Below the pieces are notes generated by a model. It had not been told where the DNA came from. It did no database searches and worked only from the letters and a program-made list of their open reading frames with translations. A DNA stretch of 16,334 nt, taken from JBDKGV01 sp039798005 (GTDB taxonomy: Bacteria; Fibrobacterota; Fibrobacteria; UBA5070). The translations under genes and the position numbers were made by a program. Within the stretch, counting starts at the first letter, position 1; each line of letters starts with the position of its first letter. This document shows positions 14,500-16,334 of this stretch, piece after piece. Where the stretch lies: contig JBDKGV010000063.1 of the NCBI GenBank assembly GCA_039798005.1, positions 1 to 16,334 on the forward strand. Direction: 5' to 3'.

Positions 14500-14506
14500 A
14501 GGCGCC

Positions 14507-15604
14507 CTACTCGCTGTGGGCCAGCACGCCTCCGCCCAAGACCCGATTGGCCTGGTAGACCACCATCGACTGGCCATCGGCCGGACGCGAGGTCGGCTCG
14601 AGCAGTTCCACCAAGGTGCCCGCCTCGTCCGCCACCAGGCGGCACGGCACCGCCGCGCCACGGTAGCGCACCTGCACGCTCAGGTCCTGCAAGGACCATG
14701 GCGCGTCGCACAGCCAATTCTCCTGCGTGAGCCGCAGGCGATGGACGGAGAGCTCGCTTCCGGTGCCCAGGTGGAGCGTGTTGGTCGCGGTGTCCAGACG
14801 CACCACGTAGAGAGGCTCGGTCCAGGCCACCTTTACCCCGCGCCGCTGCCCGATGGTGTAGCCGGCAAGTCCCTCGTGGCGACCCAGAAGCACTCCGTCC
14901 GGCCCCAGGATCGGGCCAGGCTGCAGGAGCGCAGCGCCTTCGCCCGCCCGCGCGCGCACCACCTCGCGGTAGTCGCCCCCGGGCACGAAGCAGATGTCTT
15001 GGCTCTCGCCCTTCTTGGCGGTGGGAAGCTCGGCCTCTTCCGCCAAGGCCCGCGTGTCGGTCTTTTCGATGTCACCCAGCGGAAAGAGGGTGCGCGCCAG
15101 AAGCTCGCGGGGAATGCCCCACAGGAAGTAGGACTGGTCCTTGGCCGGGTCGTCGCCGCGCAGCAGGCGCCATTCCCCGTCCATTTGACAGATCTTGGCA
15201 TAATGCCCGGTGGCCATGCGCGTCGCGCCCACCGCCACGGCGCGTTCCCACAGCGCCTCCCACTTGAGGAAGGTGTTGCAGCGCACGCAGGGGTTGGGGG
15301 TGCGGCCCGCCAGGTAGTCGGCCACGAACGGGTCCACGACCTCCTTGAGGAAGACCTCCGAGAAGTCCAGGGCGTAGTGGGGCATGCCAAGCCGGGTGCA
15401 CACCCGCCGCGCGTCGATCGCCGCATCCACCGTGCAGCAGGTGCGGTCCGAGGACTCGCCGCCCTCGTGCGCCCACAGCCGCATGGTCAAGCCCACCGCC
15501 GCATGCCCTGCCCGCTGCACCAGGAGGGCCGCCACCGAGCTGTCCACCCCGCCGGACATCGCCACGGCCACCAGATCCGAATTCGTTTCCGTCGTCATTT
15601 CCAT
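14507..15604 (-). CDS. mnmA: tRNA-specific 2-thiouridylase MnmA
   Basis: The enzyme puts sulfur on U34 of Lys, Glu and Gln tRNAs (the first step towards mnm5s2U), using ATP. It has 365 residues, the usual length. The PP-loop is AMSGGVDSSVAA (residues 15-26). The two catalytic cysteines are Cys106 in NPCVRCN and Cys205 in SQDICF, and ATGHYA (131-136) and KDQSYFL (155-161) are intact. The C-terminal part (about 215-365) has the family's beta-barrel end. The ATG at 15604 and an in-frame ATG at 15598 are both possible; neither has a strong Shine-Dalgarno. It is a single gene, convergent with tonB and divergent from the following gene. Confidence 0.96.
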   Translation of the reverse strand: MEMTTETNSDLVAVAMSGGVDSSVAALLVQRAGHAAVGLTMRLWAHEGGESSDRTCCTVDAAIDARRVCTRLGMPHYALDFSEVFLKEVVDPFVADYLAGRTPNPCVRCNTFLKWEALWERAVAVGATRMATGHYAKICQMDGEWRLLRGDDPAKDQSYFLWGIPRELLARTLFPLGDIEKTDTRALAEEAELPTAKKGESQDICFVPGGDYREVVRARAGEGAALLQPGPILGPDGVLLGRHEGLAGYTIGQRRGVKVAWTEPLYVVRLDTATNTLHLGTGSELSVHRLRLTQENWLCDAPWSLQDLSVQVRYRGAAVPCRLVADEAGTLVELLEPTSRPADGQSMVVYQANRVLGGGVLAHSE

Positions 15605-15627
15605 TGCCGGGACAAGTTAGTTGGTTA

Positions 15628-15639
15628 CTCTTGCAAGAG
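15628..15639. promoter_or_regulatory. 12-bp palindrome in the divergent spacer
   Basis: CTCTTGCAAGAG is a perfect palindrome located 24 bp upstream of the mnmA ATG and 51 bp upstream of the ATG at 15690. It lies in an 85-bp spacer between divergent genes, where an operator is plausible. A 7-bp inverted repeat (GCCCGTC at 15639-15645, GACGGGC at 15664-15670) enclosing a smaller CGCT/AGCG pair follows it and could fold in the 5' leader of the plus-strand gene. No family of regulator can be named. Confidence 0.35.
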
Positions 15640-15689
15640 CCCGTCCGCTCGTGAAGCGTCCATGACGGGCCAGTCCGAGGAACCTGTCG

Positions 15690-16259
15690 ATGGAACGTCG
15701 ATCCGCAGCATCAGGCCGCATCCTTTGCACCGGGGACATCTGGTGCCATGCCCAATCCGGGCTGTCGAGCCTGCTGGAGGCCCAACTGCGCCTGGAGCAC
15801 CCGCAGGCGCCTTGGCGCTTCTGGCATCAGGGCGAGGCCACGACCACGGTGCGCCAGCTTCTGGAGGAGGCCGCATGGCGGCTCCTGGGCCGGGATGCGC
15901 ACCGGGTCCTGATCTCCATCGGCCATTCCCCGAAGGATCAGGAGGCGTCCCCGGAGATGCTCGCCGACCTGCGCGCCCTGATGGAGCTCCTTGCCGACAA
16001 GCTCCCCGGCCAGGTGTGGATCCTGCTTCCCTCCCCCTCGCTCTGGCCCGAGTCGCAGCGCGATGCGGCCCTGCGAATTCGACAGGAATTGTCAAATCCT
16101 CGCGAAGGCGTCCGGCTGATCGACGTCGAGGAGGAGGTCCACGCCTTCCTGGCCGCCCAGGATCCCGAGCACGGGACCAGCCTCTGCCAGCCGGGTCCCG
16201 CCCCGACCCCGACCGGTGCGCTCATGGCTTCCCAAGCGGTGGTTCGCGCTTGGGCGTGA
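15690..16259 (+). CDS. Small hypothetical protein, possibly a degenerate SGNH hydrolase
   Basis: The protein has 189 residues. ATG 15690 is preceded by GAGG 9 nt upstream. There is no signal peptide or membrane segment, so it is probably cytoplasmic. The overall order recalls an SGNH/GDSL fold: GRILCTGDIW near the N-terminus (residues 9-18), a central strand VLISIGHSPKD (73-83) where the family has the block III Gly-x-Asn, QVWILLPSPS (107-116) as the next strand, and a C-terminal PTPTGALMASQAV (172-184) where block V usually has a DxxH. The nucleophile Ser of GDS is Ile here, the Asn is His (GHS), and no DxxH is clear, so classical esterase activity is doubtful. The stop overlaps a GTG start of the next frame (GTGA), which suggests an operon. 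That it is a gene is likely; the fold is my inference. Confidence 0.65.
   Translation: MERRSAASGRILCTGDIWCHAQSGLSSLLEAQLRLEHPQAPWRFWHQGEATTTVRQLLEEAAWRLLGRDAHRVLISIGHSPKDQEASPEMLADLRALMELLADKLPGQVWILLPSPSLWPESQRDAALRIRQELSNPREGVRLIDVEEEVHAFLAAQDPEHGTSLCQPGPAPTPTGALMASQAVVRAWA
16231..16254 (+). repeat. 8-bp inverted repeat before the last gene
   Basis: CCCAAGCG (16231-16238) and CGCTTGGG (16247-16254) form a perfect stem with an 8-nt loop. It lies at the end of the 189-residue gene and ends one base before the putative GTG start at 16256, where it could occlude ribosome entry until the upstream gene is translated. Confidence 0.35.
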
Positions 16260-16334
16260 AGCCCGTCTGGACGGTCCACGCCCTGCTGGGTGGTCCGTCC
16301 ACCATGGTTCCCGTCCAAGGAACGGCCCTGCAGA
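16256..16334 (+). CDS. Start of a gene truncated by the right edge, unidentified
   Basis: A frame begins at GTG 16256, overlapping the stop of the preceding gene by 3 nt (GTGA, the same style of junction used elsewhere in the window). It stays open to the edge for 26 codons, starting MKPVWTVHALLGGPS if the GTG is read as Met. The hydrophobic strand followed by LLGGPS is loosely like the N-terminus of a Rossmann or pre-ATP-grasp fold, but the fragment is too short to name. The frame is supported mainly by the overlap. Confidence 0.45.
   Translation, partial: MKPVWTVHALLGGPSTMVPVQGTALQ

Noticed and set aside
14383..14506. A short plus-strand frame after tonB as an extra gene
   Set aside because: It has no Shine-Dalgarno and an Ala/Pro/Arg-rich shadow-like composition, and it runs into mnmA.
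13042..14661. A 539-codon minus-strand frame across exbD, tonB and the end of mnmA
   Set aside because: It is antisense to exbD and tonB and runs into mnmA in a different frame; all three have family signatures, this frame has none.
1..16334. CRISPR arrays, tRNA or rRNA genes, insertion sequences or phage genes
   Set aside because: I found no regularly spaced direct repeats, no cloverleaf-like sequence, no transposase or integrase motifs and no long terminal inverted repeats anywhere in the window.

Overview
The window is a stretch of GC-rich bacterial chromosome carrying mostly core genes, packed into operons with 1-4 nt overlaps. There is no tRNA, rRNA, CRISPR array, insertion sequence or phage gene. 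The mix suggests a diderm, respiring, motile or chemosensory bacterium that makes menaquinone by the futalosine route: a type II fatty acid synthesis operon, RNase III, futalosine hydrolase, a TonB energy-transduction operon preceded by a DUF3450-type gene, and a chemoreceptor. I lean towards the Fibrobacterota or a neighbouring diderm phylum, but this is inference from gene content; no rRNA is present to settle it.

Layout. (1) 1-1904, minus strand: a TPR-repeat exported protein whose stop overlaps the start of a Ppx/GppA-family phosphatase that runs off the left edge. (2) 2123-2851, plus strand: a stand-alone NYN-domain (LabA/DUF88-like) putative RNase. A perfect 13-bp hairpin separates it from the convergent operon that follows. 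(3) 2887-8800, minus strand: an eight-gene operon in the order rpmF-plsX-fabD-fabG-acpP-fabF-rnc-mqnB. A promoter candidate lies upstream of rpmF, and a textbook intrinsic terminator lies inside the operon between acpP and fabF. fabH is absent from the cluster. (4) 9027-10847, plus strand: a divergently transcribed chemoreceptor with a periplasmic sensor, a cytoplasmic PAS-like domain and no recognisable HAMP. (5) 10902-14382, plus strand: a four-gene operon for a DUF3450-like periplasmic coiled-coil protein, an ExbB/TolQ proton-channel subunit with a roughly 290-residue periplasmic N-terminal extension (TtpC-like), ExbD and TonB. (6) 14507-15604, minus strand: mnmA, the tRNA 2-thiouridylase. 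(7) 15690 to the end, plus strand: a small protein resembling a degenerate SGNH hydrolase, whose stop overlaps the start of a gene truncated by the right edge.

How the genes work together. The central operon links ribosomal protein L32, phospholipid and fatty acid synthesis, RNA processing and a menaquinone step. The acpP terminator would let acyl carrier protein be made in excess over FabF, RNase III and MqnB. The TonB operon would use proton-motive force to drive outer-membrane uptake; its TtpC-like subunit and DUF3450 partner resemble the Vibrio TonB2-type arrangement, but without the separate short ExbB. The most interesting items are that compact TonB system, the acpP-fabF terminator with no evident Shine-Dalgarno for fabF, and the degenerate SGNH-like gene. 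I found no wholly new system.
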